The position numbers and the translations under genes are program-made. Source: Pachypanchax playfairii (lineage: Eukaryota; Chordata; Actinopteri; Cyprinodontiformes; Aplocheilidae). From it: a DNA stretch of 64,000 bases. A model generated the notes under the pieces. It was not told the origin of the DNA and did not search any database. It saw only the letters and a program-made list of their open reading frames with translations. The DNA is taken from positions 9,540,153 through 9,604,152 of the forward strand of contig SSNP01000002.1 of the NCBI GenBank assembly GCA_006937955.1, given 5' to 3'. Shown here piece after piece: positions 1 through 15,400 of the stretch (the stretch's first letter is position 1; every line of letters begins with the position of its first letter).

Positions 1-484
1 CATTATTGTGACAGAGTTACTTTGGAGGAATGACAGAAGATTTTTGGTAGAAATTATGCATCTTCACTCTGATTAGTGTCAACAAACCGTTTTGTTACAG
101 CGTTATAATAAACACTCTGATCTGTGTCACGTTTTGTGTTTGAAATCTGTTTTTACATCATCTTTATTCTTTTTATTTTAGTGCTTTTATTAGGATAAGT
201 TATTATTATTATCATGGTGTGGGGATGGCGTGTGTAAAACTTTGTGGACATGATGGTTTCCTTTTAGGACCTGGCGGAAACCCGTGATGTGTTAACCCCT
301 GCAGGACGCTTCTCCTCTCTGCTCTTTGCTTCTCGTTGCTTCCAGCAGAGCGCTGCGTCCTCATCAGCTGTTCCGGGCGGTGCAGCAGCAGCGGTGCCAC
401 CGGACCAAGAAACACTTTTCACCCGCCCTTTCCCTCCCGAAACCTCCATGTAGCTTTCCCACTCGGCACCAATAAGACAAAAAG
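1..484 (+). promoter_or_regulatory. col18a1: Candidate promoter 1 and 5' leader of the short isoform
   Basis: This is the sequence directly upstream of the short-isoform ATG. About 1-230 is AT-rich. About 290-440 is locally GC-richer and CT-rich, as expected for a TATA-less housekeeping-type promoter or leader. I see no convincing TATA box and cannot place the transcription start. The call rests on position only: mammalian promoter 1 lies immediately before the short-form signal-peptide exons. Confidence 0.4.
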
Positions 485-495
485 ATGACAATGAG
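485..495 (+). CDS. col18a1: Exon 1 (short isoform): start codon and 11 coding nt
   Basis: The coding part is only 11 nt, starting at ATG 485 with a second in-frame ATG at 491. It ends in phase 2 at a consensus-like donor (AG|gtactt, gt at 496-497). The 74-nt intron ends in ttcctgcag at 569. Joined to exon 2 it reads MTMRCSSW and continues into a hydrophobic signal-peptide core, which neither exon shows on its own. The upstream part of the exon is 5' UTR of unknown length. Either ATG could be used; both give a signal peptide. Confidence 0.8.
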
Positions 496-3400
496 GTACT
501 TTTCATTCAAAATTTCCTGCTATTATTCCGTTTTCCGTCTTTAAACTAAAGTTGGGAATGTTCCTGCAGGTGTTCTTCGTGGCCGGAGCTTCTTGTCTGC
601 TGCGTCCTTCTTCTCGTCATTCCAGCTGCATCACAACGGACAGGTAGGACATGATGCTGATTTTATGGCATTTATTGCTTTCATCTGTAAACAACAGTTT
701 ACTTTTGTGACCCTTGCAACATGTATGTGTTATTATAAGACGTTAATAGCATTTGACCTCAGATGTGTAAAATCTACTCCTACAAACTGCCTACATGATT
801 TCATATTCTGATCCTATTGAAACATAAAACACCTGCTGCTGTTGTACATGTGGATGCAGGAAACCAGTTTGATTTGTAGGACAACAAAAACTGAACACTT
901 TTACCTCCAGCCATCATTTATGTGTCTTAACTTACAGAAACATTTCAGTACATAAGAGGCTTAAACACGATGCACTTGACGACCTGCCTGAGTTAATGTG
1001 GTAATACAAAAAAATCCTCCTGCAGCCTTTTGTGCAACCAGCCACATTAATTTGCTTCTATGCTGCAAAGTTTTGTTTTTATTTTGCTATGATTCAGTCT
1101 AAAAATGCAGTGGTTTGTCTAGTCTAAGCCCTAGAGAGTGATGTTGGAGATGTGTACATGTGTCCTGAATGTCCACCGCCTGCAGTGGATTCTGACCACA
1201 ATTGTATGCTTTTCTTTGTTTGTCTTGCTCTGCATCTGACCCAGATTATTGCAGCTAAGGGGCTGCATACCACTTTCCTGTCCTCCTGAGCTCAAGGCTC
1301 ATTTACAGATCTTTTAATGTTGCAAAATCAGAAAGTGTTGGAACTCTTTCTTCATTCATGATGAAGAGTCAGAAAACAAAGAACCACTTTTCTTTTCCTG
1401 AAGAATTTGTCCTTGAACTGTTTGCTAAACAGTTTTAGGGTAAACCATGTAGCTGTCAGGTGACAGTGAGGAGGAACTGATAGGATGAAGATTATTATCT
1501 AATTGAGCATTGGGTGGGTGCGCTGAGGGAAGATTTTCTCACAGTGGAATTAAACACTTAAGTCTCATAGTATGAAATCTGTCACTTCTGTGTTGCTTGT
1601 AAAGCCTGAGATGTATCAGAAGGATAAAACGTGTCATTAACAACATGTAACTTTCACAGGAATGCCGTGTTTGTTGTCTGTGTGGACGTTCGGGTTGAAA
1701 AGACCCGCAGCTCTGTCTCAAGAGCGGCGCTTTGGTCGCCTGCGACATGCTTGAATTAGGTCTCATTCGTTCCCAGTCCCTCGTTGGGTCAAGAATCCCT
1801 ATTGTCATGTGATCTTTGACATGCACTCAGCATGGTGTTTTTTTGCCTTAGGGGGAGGGGACAGGCTGGTAGGGGACAACCCCCCACCCCTCACCCCCAC
1901 TGTGCCATTTAATGGCTGAATAAGATGGAACATTAAAACTCACAGCTGGTTTGGTGTCCTCTTAATTCTGGTGCAAAGGCTTGATGGAATAGAAAGACAG
2001 TAAAATCAGTTGTTTTACATGATTTTTTTTTGTTTCTAAGTTTGTTGATTAATGTTCCTTCATTTTGATGTTTTTTTAATTATTATACTTTTTCCATTAA
2101 TTAAAAAAAAATTGAGTGATAGTCAATGATTCTCATTTTTTTATGATATAAAGAAAGAGTCTAACAAAAGATAACTAGGTTTTCAGTAAAGGACATTTAA
2201 CTGAAATCAATAACCTTCCAGAATAAAACTCTGGGTTTAAGTTCGAGTCAGTCTTTGGATCAACTCCTGAATGTAGTAAAGAGGCTAAAAGACTCTGTGA
2301 ACCATGTGATGGCTAATTCTTGGATTTTCAACTCTAAACCTGCTTAGACTTAATCACAATCCCTGGACATGTATCAAATCCAATCTAGCATTTGTTTTGT
2401 TGAATTGTGTCAGCTGCCACTATTTAGAAAGTTAATGATCCTCTTGCAAAATAGATGGTTTAAATCAGGCATGTGGAGTTAATGTGGGCTGGATACTGTA
2501 TAATCATGTATTTCTATAAGAGTTTGTGGGTGGTAGTCGTTTAAAATGTCATGACTGGGTAGTTTGTCTTTATTTTGAAACACAGGACATTGTTGATGAC
2601 CAACCTGATTCTGTAGAAATCATGTCGTCTTTCACCAGAAACACTGAACGCTCTAAAAGCTGCTAAAACAAAATGAGAATGAAACACTTTTCATTTAACT
2701 TGTTTGAACTGGACTTCAAAATGTTGCCTTTAGCTGCCTGTACGTTGTTTGTGGTTGCAATTCATTAGGAGGTCTCTGAACTGGAATCTTAGAACATCTA
2801 CCCACAAGAAGTAAATAAAGAGAAATAACATTGTTCTCTGGAAATATTTGGGATAATATATCATATCTGGGAAGCTGGTCATCCATGTAAATTCATCCAT
2901 ACTCTCACCAAAACGGATCCAGTTCATTGCTGGTGCTAGAGGCGGCTCTAAATTGGTTCCAGCTAAGAACTTGTTTGTTTTTCCACAACCAGAGACACAT
3001 CATTACTTCACATAAAAAGGCCCCTTTCAATATAATTTATAATCCTCCCTCTGGTGTATTTGGGATTTCTGTAGAGGACCACAGAACAGAGAGACAGTTT
3101 ACCTAAACAGATTACAGTGTTTGTGTCGTCATGTCTGGAAACTGATGTCACAGTATCATCAGCCTAGTTTGAAACTCTGTTTTGGACAGTAGTCTTCCTG
3201 GATGTCTTTACCATGCTGATTGGTAACAGTTGACTGGGATTTACAAACAGCACAATGGGAGTTATACACACTGTTATGGTAATGTTTAGAAATGAAGCTG
3301 AAAATGAAATTTATAAAATTTGTAGCAAATGGTGACTGAATGCATCTTGAAGCAGAGGGTTGGTGGTCATTTTCAAAGGTAGCAGTTTTTCAGCACTGTA

Positions 3401-6400
3401 AACAGAAAAACACTGGTGCTAAAGCGCTTGTTCATTATAACTAATGAACTCATTCACTTCTAAAGATCAAAGAGGTCTGGTTCTGTTAAAAAACAAAAAA
3501 AAAACTGTGCAGGACCACAGTTCATCTGCACTGATTTTGACATTTGTCACTTTATGTCTTGATATCACAAGTTAAGGTCATAAACAGCTTCTCCGAGAGT
3601 AGATTTTTGTGAGTCCTCTATAAGGAACCAATTAATGTTGGATGAAAGCATTTTAACCTGTGATTCTAAATGATGCTTCAAAGGAGAGTTAATGTGCTGT
3701 TTAAAGTAGGATCCATAAATACCAGCTAACAATAAAGAAAAATCACGTTTTATTTGGATTTTTTGTCCTAGCCTTTCACCAAACACCAAACTGTTGAATG
3801 ATTTTTGGAAGGCTGTAGATTTGGTAACTGAAAAAGTCCTGCCTTCAAACTAACACAATATCTGGTTTAATGGAAAACCCCTTTGTGTTTGTGCTCAAAC
3901 AACTGCTGAGTCAAATCATATTTATACCTGCTCAGACTCGACTGGCAAAATATGTTTTTTTTTCTTTTCCCTTGTGCATCTCATGTCGTCTTCAAAAGAT
4001 AAAAAAAATACATGAAGACAATGTATTAAGCCTGGTGTGCGTCACTGAAAGCTTTAAAATAATTTATTATTGTGTCTTTTTGTTTCCATCATCTAAATGT
4101 CAATTAAAACAGAATCAAAAGCTAATTACTGCTAATAGAGTGTTGATAAGCAGCGCCTTGAAAAGGAGACGCGGATTGTTTAAGGTGGTTTAAGGACTCA
4201 CCACTTGGAAGCTGAAGGACATGATGATGGAAAGACACAACTGCATGATTTCATAATTTCCAAGACTGTAATAATTTAGAGATGACAGTAAATTGCAATT
4301 TATTGTCTGTGGAGATAATATCAGAAGCAAACTCATCATAAGAAAACCAGTACCTGGCTCAGAATCCGTTACCATCACAAGCAAATCAGGAGAAGAAAAA
4401 ACTTGCTGCTCTAGTTTTCCATATGGACATATTGGTTTCTTGAAACTTGTATTAACACGGTCTTTCTGTCAAGAACCAGCACAGTCACGTACCCCAGTTT
4501 GAAGAAAGCAGAGACTGTAAAGGAGTTGAAGACTTAAAAAGGAAATTTAGATCTGGTACAGTTTACTTTAAAGCGGACGTGTTTTTGTAAGATGACCGCG
4601 ATGGTCACATCCTGCTCTAAGGACTTAATTCAACACATCTGGTTCCTGTAATGAAAATGAAGAGTTGTACATCTAAATCTAACATAGCCACTGAACAAAC
4701 AGCTCAGTTTGAATCATTCCTGCACTGCAGGGAACGCTGTTAGAGTGTAACTACACCTGGGAAACATAAAATAAACATGCCTGTCTCTGATGGGTTTTCA
4801 TAAAGTTTATCAACATTTGCATCAAGCATGCAGATGTTGATGCTTTCTGAAAAGTGCAATGCATTAAAAAAATCTTCAGTTGGAATCAGACAAGATCCTG
4901 ACATGCATTTTTCTTGTTGCATGTTATATTTGCAAATAAACTACTCTTACTTTGTTCAGTATTAAGTTTAGGGTTGTTTGATTCTAGCTGAGGGTTAGCT
5001 GAGGAGTTATCCCAGCAGTGTAGGATTTTTAGGAGGGGAAATGTCAAAGAGGTAGAATTCTGCTAAGTATTTAAATCTGATAGTGTTGTATTTGTAATCA
5101 ATATACGTAGGATATAGTCATAAAGGTTTGCTTTGTATTTGTTTAGTCATCTCTGTCCCTTCGTCCTGTGCTGTTCAGGACACATCATCCTTTTGAAAGT
5201 TACTGACAGCTGTTATTTGCATTTTATGTACTCCCTGCACTCAGTGTTTCAGGTGCACTCAGCTGTTCTCTCAAGTTGTTCCTGTTGTCAAAATGTTGGG
5301 TTGACAACAGCAAAATACAGAGACACAATAATTACTGCTTATGCGCCGAAAGAAGAGGATTTGCAGGACCACTTGCTCTGCACACCCTTCTATCTCAAGA
5401 GCTAATGGTACATTGAGTGCTGCCTTACCACTCAGCACCTCTTTCCTGTTTCAGGTGAAACCCGCACTTATTTGCTTGTCTTTCTCAGGTAATCTAAGCA
5501 CAGTCATTGTAAGGTGTTAAGGTCTGCAAATTACAGGACTCTACAGTATATACAAGTTTTTTTTATTAGAGATCAGAACACAGAAATACCACAGGAATTC
5601 CACTGGGTGCTGGTACATCCAGTCTAGACTGAGATATGACTGAGATATGGTTTCATGCATCACTGGGGTCATTTAAGTGGACTCTATTTTCTGCTCTGTA
5701 CTTAACTTGTTCTTTGCTTTAAAAGTTTTTTATATTTACAAATCATGGCAAAATCTATTATTCCTGTGATGGTTGATCACCTCCAAACTCTAATCTGCTG
5801 TAACCTTAACCTGGACCCAGTTTCCTTTTTTGTCCTTATAAAAGGATTTCAGGTGTTCAGTGTCCTTAAACCCAGTGTGATTGTCACTAGCTGCCTGTTG
5901 CTATTCATTTATAATATCAATAGTCAAATTTAGATTGACAGATCACATTTAACATGATACATTCTATTGATATGATGATTATTCTGTTTTAATAATTGCC
6001 AGATTGATCCATGTAGTTTCCATCAAGGTTTTTTCCTGCCAAAAAAACAAAAGGTGGCATTTTTTGGGAAGTAGTGCAGAAACGTGCTTATAGCCCACTT
6101 CTGAACATGTGTTGTGGCATGTCTGCTAAAATCACAGACATTATCCATGAGTGCTGTGACTCATCATATGAAATCCACGGGGACGAAGAAAAGATGTACG
6201 AAATGACTTGTAAAATAAAACAGATCTTTATTGATTCTGTGTTGCGATGCTTCTGATTCAGAAGTAACATTTTAAAATGTTGGTAAAATAAACTGCATTG
6301 CAGAAATTTGAGGTAAGTACCTCAGAATTATAAATCCCGTTATTCAGTAGTAGAATGCATCAAGACCTCCTTTTCTGGTGTACTCTCTTAAAAGCTTCTA

Positions 6401-9400
6401 AAAAGCCTCTTCAGTGTGGTCGCAAGATAAAACAAAATCCCCCCAAAAAGAAGTTAATTTGTCTTCTTAAGATTTCCAAGTCTTAGAGGACTGAGAATCT
6501 AAATCATAGCAAACATTTTTGGTGGCATATCTTTTGACTCTCCAGACAAAAGCTATTTAGTCTCTTAGGAAATCCTAGCATGTGCAACATGGCACACCTC
6601 TACTCTGGGTAGTCAGTTCTGGCTTTACTCTGGATGAAAACTAGTTGCCATGGCCACCAGGTGCAGATCATTCCACCACAAAGGTGGATTTGGCTGTAGA
6701 GACTGAAACTGGATATATGTAGCCTACCTGGCACTTTGTTCCAGTCTACAGCTTTAGGTTGTGTTCACGAGTCTTCACTGACAGCCTGCTGAACCCAGAG
6801 AGACATGTAACTAGAGACACTCTCCTCCACCCCCCTTTACATTTTCAGCCTCTTGTCCTGAGAAATGTACACCATTAGCTTTTCACTCTTGATGATCGAT
6901 GGCTAATTCAGACAATGTATATAGACTTCATTATGTATCTACTGGTGATGTGATCCTTTTACATTATCTAAAACATGCAAACACTGTTAACCCAAGCACC
7001 AGCTATTTCCCAATAGGTTTCTTTCTCTTTTTTTTCTTGTTAATGAATGAATAGCCCATTGAACATTTCACGAGGCCCCTCTTGGGAATGCCATTGTGTG
7101 ATTTGAACCTCACTTTGCTGTTATATCCCTCTTTTTTGCTCTCCACGTCTGCTTATCTCCTGATTGACTCTCATGATGTGTGGACTGCTTTTCAAGGCAT
7201 CCTTGAATTCCACTCATTCACCCGTCCTTCAGGAGCTGCCATGTCAGTAGGCACTTCTCTTTTTTACCCTCTAGCAAATCTCACACCATGGGGATGTGAA
7301 CTAAGAAGAATCCTATGGGACAGGGAGATTACCATCAAGGCTAGAGCATCTGTGACAAAAGAGGGATTTGCTGAGTCCTCTGCCTCCCATCCTATACCTT
7401 CATATGGGTTCAACGAAAGTAGGACTTTGGGGGAGGTATGGAGTTTTGTGAAATGACCTGTCCTCACTGTATGAGTCAGAAAAGTGAATTTTCCAGGTGC
7501 TTTTGTCTTTGAATGATGATAATAAGACTTAGAGAACATAACAAAGGCAAAAAAACAAGAGCTTATTTTATATTTGCACTGCTTGTTACAGTCCAGCTGT
7601 ATTTTTTTTTTTGTTTGCTTTAAATTGCCTCAGAAATGAATTGGAGATAATCTGGTTGAAGAAACCTCTTTATCCACTTGCTTGACAGTACAGTGAGATG
7701 GAAGAGGTGAAAGTCTTTGGCTCATGTTTGCTCATGTGCTGAGTCTTGTAGTTAACAAAAAGGGTAATTTAGCTGCTCATAACTCTAAAGCTGCTAATTG
7801 TTGTCTGAATCTGAGCTCTTAGACAATAAAGGGTGCCCTGTATTCACTCAGTTGGTGTTATAGTCCAGGTGGCTCAGTGCCATCCATTGAGAAGCTTAGA
7901 TACTTGGAACATTGGCCATCCATTCAGATAATAAATATTTAGAGGCCTATTAAAATATTTGCAAGGCAGTTTGTTGAGACTTTAACATTACTGGTTTGAG
8001 GTGGAACATTTATAGTCAGATTCTCTTTCTCATTGATCCCTTGACTGGCTGAAACCTCCCATGAAAGTCAGTTATGGCCATCTTTGAAAGATCTCCACTC
8101 TTTCACAACAGTCGTTTAGAACCTTGTTATTTGGTGTTTGTTACAGTCTGTGCTGTGTTTTGAATGTGTGCATCTTTTGAAATAGATAATTAAATGGAAG
8201 GAAATGAAGCAAACCAGTTTGAAAACAACATTCATCAGTTTGGTTTGGATTGTTCTCCATTTTTTTGTTCAGGTTTACTGGTTTTCCCTGTCAAATCACA
8301 ATGATGCACCAGCACACCAAATCCCCACCACATGAATTATAACATGCTTTTTCTTTGCTTAGTCTGGAACAGAGGAAGACCGTGACCTCAGTGTTTTTGT
8401 GCTGAAGTGGTCTGTTGGGGAACAATAAACACTGGCATCCCAGACTCGACTCTGGCCTGTGCTAATTGAAGTCCCTGACATTGTCTTGTTGATGAAAGCC
8501 CTCTTTGTACCACTCACATTGCTACTGTATCACCTGGGCCTCTGATTTAACCATGCGGAGTGTCATTCATTTCTAGTCATTGTCTACATTTTCTAAGAGA
8601 TATTCAAGTGTCAGTTCAAGGTCAGGTATATTCAGATCAGCAATAGGGTGTGTTAGGGGTGTTTGATTAAGATAAATAGCACAGTCAACGCACCAACAAC
8701 AAAATGAAACACTGACTTTTTGGGACCTAATCTGTTAAACGATTCACTGCAAAAAACTACATTAATCTGTAAATTAAGAGCCGAATCTCACAGCCGAACA
8801 TAGTGATGAGGAGTGAGGTAAGACATAGTGAAAACCTTTAAATGTCATGGCAACTTTCAGAACTATTTATACCAAGATTTACTTTTAATTTGTCCAGTTT
8901 GAATACATATACAAACTGTTCTTTTTGTTATTTATAAATGATGTTTCCTCAAAATAAAATAAGTCAGACTTCTATATAAGTTTGTATATCACCTCTCAGT
9001 TCATTTTGCAATGCACTGTTCAACTCAAAGTTTCCATTCCATGTGCATGCATATAGAGAACACTCCACCAGGAGGAAACACTGTCTTAAATTAATCAAAA
9101 CAACTTTATTGATAAATGATTTTTGTCAATGCTATGTTAAAATTCAACGTGTGGTGCTTGAATCCTAGTCTTCAATGACTCCTGATCTGATTATTTTAGA
9201 TGTTTCTCTGCTCCATCATTCCTAATGTGAATCAGTGAGTGATTAACTGGCCTCTACAGAATGTGACGATATGCTGAACAGATCCACTGAATGGAGTCTG
9301 TTGAAACAGAGAAGCACCTAAAACATGTTGGATAGTTGACTTTTGTGGAGGAGATACCTTATGTCATCTGTACGTTCATGTCACAATAACCTAACATGTT

Positions 9401-12400
9401 GTGCCCAGACTAGATTCAGAGCTCATAGCTTATCAATATCTCAAAGACGTTCAGGGTTCTGATGACGTCCAGAAGTCTGGCAATCTCTCTGTATCAGCAT
9501 AATAAAACAGCTCTGGTAAGCAGTAGGCTCCAGAGCCCTCATTCCTATGTCCTAACAGTTGACTGACTGCTCTCAATCGTGCATAATTTTATAATAAACT
9601 TCTTTTTAATCAGATCCTTCCATTACACTTCAAGGACCAGGATTAGACACCACTGATTTGAATAAGCAGGCAGAGGACAGGAAAAGCTGTCTCATAGCAG
9701 ACTTACACATAGATGAGGAACCAGTGAGTGCTTAAAAGGATGTGTCTTAGTCCACCTTTATGTATCTGTTGACCTAAATACTGATGTTTAAATGTTTTAT
9801 CATGACTCTGATGAGTCAGCAAGATGAAAATCAATTTATCAATTAAAAAGTTGAAGCCTATGTAGATTTTAAAATTTAGAAACAAATGAACTATTTCTCA
9901 GAATCATTCCAAGACACTGACTTTAGTTTGTATGATCCAAACTTTCCATGCAGGATGTTAAAGCTTTGAGAGTTTGCTTGTCAGGGTGATGAAAACTTCT
10001 GTAAACCCAACCCTCCTTGTTTGACTGCAGTTATAATGACAGAACTTGTTTTTTTACTGTGTAATATAGGAAGCAACAAACCCTGACCATTCTTCTTTTA
10101 ATGCATTGGATCAAGGTTGTCAGGCGGTCAAAGTGTCCTGCGCTTGTGACACGAGAATCTTAAGAATGCTGATAGCCTCAAAAAGGACAGTCTGCACGCA
10201 GAGGCACTCCTCTGTTTTAATAAATAAGAGCCTTTCGTGGAATGTGACCATAATGTACCTTTTCATTCTGGACTCAAATCCTTTGAGTTCTTCACTCAAA
10301 TTTTTTTTTTTTTAATTTATAATTTCTTTTTAAAATGGATTTAAGCTTAAGCCATTTCTGTCTTTGCTCTCTCATTTGCACAGTCAGACCTGGTAAAGAA
10401 TAACTTTTTTATTGGATTAATTTTCTTAAGCGGGCACCTTTTTATTAAAGAACTCTTGTACTGACTCATCAGTCAACACTTTGCACAGCTGCTCGACACT
10501 AAAATCCCTCAAGCGAACAGAACTATCTCTTGCATTCAGATTCAGTAGCAGATTCTGAGCCAATGAGGTAAACTTTTCTGTATCACTTTAGATTTTAAAT
10601 AACACTTAAGGGCATACATTTCAACTATATTTCATTGAGTCAGGTTGTGGTCTGAAACTGACATGACTCACATTGCTTCTTTGTTTCTACGATGTCTTAT
10701 TATCTTATTAGTCTCCAGACACTCATAATATTATTTCACATTATGTTCACTTACACATCAAACTCGTCTCAGTTACCGGGTTCACCTACAAATGGAAAAA
10801 CTGTTTAAAAGATTTACACACCAAATGTGTTGGTTCAAAATCAAATGTTTTAGACTTGTATTTGTTGTTTTTTCCTGACTGTGTAGTAGTTTTTAGGTAA
10901 CATTCATTTAAATTCAGTTTCTGTTAAAAAAGCTATGTATTCCCCCTCAATTAGGTCTGAACTTTAAAAAGTTGTAAATCTTTCTCTGTTCAACCTCTTT
11001 AAAATGTTGATTCAGATGATGAAATCTGGCATGTCTTTACTAGTTCACTCACTCAAAACTGCAAAGACTCCCCCACTGGCATATGCAGTCAGAGACAAAT
11101 GTGGGTTTATAGCTCAATTAAAGAAATCTGGCAGTTTAAACTGCAAACAGTGTCATTTCTGGTAAACCTTCTTGGCAAGAAAAAAAAAAGTTAAAAAAGA
11201 GGTTATGTAAGACATATTTGGTCCATTTAAAGGACAACTGGCAACATTTATAAAAATGTTAGAATTTAATTAGTACTTTTGTTTTTTTGCCAGTAAATTC
11301 ACACAGAAGTAGTTAAAACCCAATTAAAGCATCATTGTTACTAGTACTGGTCTGTTCTGCTGGAGGTCTTTATCTGTTAGGGATTTAACTTTACACTTTA
11401 AAGTGTTTTTGCAAGTGCTTAGTAACCAAATAGACAACTTGGATTACACTTTAAATCTAAATAGAACACAAGACATGCTGTTGGGGACATTCTCTGTACA
11501 TTATAGTGTAGTGGATCAATGTGTTGATAAATTCCATAAATCTAAATAAAATGCAGCGTTGCAACCTCAGACTAGTGGTTCAAATGATGCAAAGTGGTGC
11601 AAAGTATTCAAATGTATCACTTTAGTATACTTGCATTTGATTAAACTGGGCTGCATCTAAGTCTGTTGTATGATGAATGAAAATTGAATCTATATGCTTT
11701 TTTGCAGGAGATGACAGTACAAATGATTGCCCTGATGTTAGTGGTTGACAGACATTATAGAGGTTAAATAGGACAAGAAGACATCTGACACCATATTGAC
11801 CAGCACTGGATCCAACACAGGGATCAGCAGGACATTTCCTTGAACTCTCAGTTTAGAGGCACATATTTCAACTGAGTCATTTTACAGGCTTCAACTTGCT
11901 CTCACAAAGCCACTAAAAAGATGTCTGGATGTGGAACTACTTTGCTGTTTGAGGTTTGCAGCAGCAGTGTTTCCCCAGCTGAAAAACCTGTTTAGAAATA
12001 TATAAATCATGATGGCTAACATGCATCAACTCTATTTTACTGACGAGAATTAAACCAAATTAACTTTTTGTTTGAGAGGAAAGACGAGCCAAAGCAGATG
12101 TGTAGCACAGAAGAAACTGCAAGCATTGACAATACAAAACTGATAGATAATGTTATTGGTTTTAATTTTTTTTTAGTCTCCTGCACCACCCCATTTAACC
12201 CAAACATAATTTAAGTCAAACCGCCCTAGCCTGAAGGGGTCCCTTGGGTTAGGGGGAAAATAAAAGCTTAAGAGGATGGCGGCTCTCCAAGAGTTAGTAT
12301 ATCACTGGAAATTCACTAAGGGGGTGAAAAGTGCACAGGCAACAAATTACTCCTTGATAAACTCAGCGGGGAGCTGAGCTAACGGCTGACACACTGAAAA

Positions 12401-15400
12401 GGTGGATCCTGAACAGACTCAGCTTATTGTTGGTTGTGTTTGAATAGTGTCACACAGAAAAAGAAAACCTCTCATGATGTGTTGGCTGGCACAAGGTGTG
12501 TATTTACCTTCACTTCCTATGTCTTGCCTTGTATATGTATGCCTTTGTCCTTAAGCTACCAGTGAAATGCTTGGACACATTCCAACCATGCATACCACTG
12601 TTCAGCCTACACAGCCAAGCAGTGTGATTGAGTTACAGTTACCCAATAGGTCTGATCTCAAGTTAAAAAGCTGCAAAGTTGGCATCGTATTAAGCTGAGA
12701 TGGTAGAAAAGTCTCAGTCTTTTACTTTTTGAAGGTTGTGTTTATAACGACTCTCATTTCTCGCACCTGTAAACGTCCCTTTTTAAAGCTAAGCATTGAG
12801 CTGACAGCACTGAGCCCTCCCAGGGGTTGCTGCAGGATTATGATGCTCATGACACACATAGACGACAGATAACTAAGGATTTAAAATGCATCAGCTCAGT
12901 TGTAGACCTAAATTTTGTAACTTATCTGTGATCATCACATTATATTCCTTTAGTTCTTACTTAGCTTGTTCAGTCGGATGTTTAGCACAAAGAAAATTAC
13001 AAGTTTATGTGCTGGTTAATTAAGCTTTTAAGAGCTAACATGCAGTTCATATTCTCTCTTTTTATCTCCTGCAACTCATAAAGTTCAACCTCTGAATACC
13101 CTTCATGCAACAATTTGTAGCTGTTGCAGCATACTTTTGTAGTTTTTGTTGTTGAATGGTGCATTGTTTGTCAGAAGGCAGAAAACAAGGCCACACACAT
13201 GCTCACACCTCCTCCTCCTCATCCTCCTCCTCCTCCCTTGGGCTCAGCTTCCTCCGCTGCCAGAAATTTGGAGCTGCACTGTCTGACCCGATGTGGACGC
13301 ATGTGAAATAAGGATTTTTGTGTCACTTACAATGAAACAGTCCCTTACAATCCTGTCTCACACCTTCTCAGACTCCTGGGTTGGTGTTTTGAATCTAAAA
13401 AGCCATAAGCTTGCTGGTTAAAGTAAAAGTGACGGCCAGCATGCCCACTCTGACTGACACACACAGCAAAATCTCCCTGGTGAATAGTCCCAGCTTGGAT
13501 GGAATGCATCAGAGCAGACAAAAGCAAATTATCCCTACTTAACTTCTCCACCCATGCAACTGAAACATCACAGGATTTTGGGATCTCCTGCGTCCTTGCA
13601 GCTTAAAGACTGGCAGTTTTCCACGCAGACACAAATCAGTTCGGAGGGGATCAATTTAACAGAGTGTATTTGTTACTAAAATGTAAAGAGCAGCAGTGAA
13701 ACTGAAGGAAATGTTATTTATTCATTTATTTTAGGACAGCAGTGGTTCAGGAGATAGAGAAAGTAATCCAGTAATCTGAAGGTTGGTGGTTTAAACCCAG
13801 TTACACTGTTGTTGTGTGATGGACTGAAAATTTCACCCACCTAAGTACAAATGTTGGTCATAGTCAAAGGACCTAACGGGACAAAATGACTGCCACAAAG
13901 CAGCTGTGGCTGCAGTGTAATTCACCACCACCAGAGTGTAAGTGTGTGAATGATTAATGGATTTACTGTAAAGAGCTGCAGGCGACTTGAAATGCACTAA
14001 ATACATCAAATCCAACAAATCCCTGAAGATTTTGGCTTTAATTATAAATACATAAAGTCTTAACTTGTAAATTTAGATCTGAGTGTTTCCTTGACTCTTA
14101 TTTTGAAGTCACATGATACAAAGGTTACACCAAAGGTAGAGTTAAATGTATTGATGTGATTAATCTGTAGAGATTATTCAATGATGTAAATTAGTTTGTC
14201 TTGTTATTTCTTTAATTCATTAAAACCTTTAAATCAATCACTAATGCACCAGCAGGTGAGTGTCAGGATGTTCTACAACTACATTTAATTTAGGACACCA
14301 GCGTTATTTTCTCTCAGTCTCACAACAGTTAGTTTAATAGTTTCAGAAGTACTTTTTAAATAGTTGAAATTCCACAAAAATGCTTGTATGAATCCTTAAA
14401 ATCATTAATTTATTTCAGCCTGAAAGGAGAGCTGGATTGTTGCTCGGTAAAGTAAAGAGCAGACATTTGCAGATATTTGTCTAAAGACAAATATCTTCTT
14501 TTTTTCTCTTGCAGCTAAATTACATACTAATGTATATAGAGTGACACATGTAGGCATGTTTGTCCCCAGTTCTGTCAGATCTTTGATCTCCACAGATGAA
14601 AGGATGAAGCCTTTCAGTCTTTTGTCTATAAGAACAGCCTGTAAGTAGGTGTCCTCCACGCCCGGCGCATTTTCTATGTGGACACGATTATAGAAGTTAG
14701 CTTACAGGGAACAGAAAGAGGGACAAGTAAAGGGAGTTCATGTGGCTAAATGCCCCACCCAGGCTTTAAATGTTGGCATTGTGTCAAGGTTCCTTTAACC
14801 CAACTGATTGCCTGTTTTTTTTTTTTTCTCCACCTGTTGTTTTATAAGATGGATGATTGAAGAGGTCTGAGGATTTTTGAGAGAAGATTTGAAATTATGT
14901 CTGTCCTACTGTGATCTGTGACTAAAAACTTCCCAATGTGTTTTGTGAGATATAAGAATATCAAACTAGATGACTTTTAAATACCTGTTATTAGATGTTA
15001 TCCGTTTTAGCATATTTTCTAAAGTTTTGAAACCCATTTGAGTCTAGACCAAAACAATGTCTGTCATTACTTTCACGGCCGTGAACACAAAGATTTTACA
15101 GCCACATGACTAATGCAAAGCTATAAAGATGGAAATCCCTGTTTAACTGTTTAAAAGATTGAGGCCCACTGAATCCCAGTTGGAAGATGACACATTCTGC
15201 CACAGCCTCTCTTTCTCTCTTTTTCTTTCAGGCTCTGTCCTCCTACACCGCTTCATGAAAGTCTTGCAGATGTTGAATAAATCACATGTGGATCAAAAAC
15301 ACCCCCACCTTTTTCCCCAAACCCCTTGGAAATCATTTAGATGTGTTTTACTTGACACTCACACCGGATCTAACCCTAATTTCCAAGGATGTAGGAGGCA

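Noticed and set aside
7082..7456. 124-codon plus-strand frame in intron 2
   Set aside because: No homology recognised, no splice logic, and a single frame of this length is expected by chance in 28 kb of intron.
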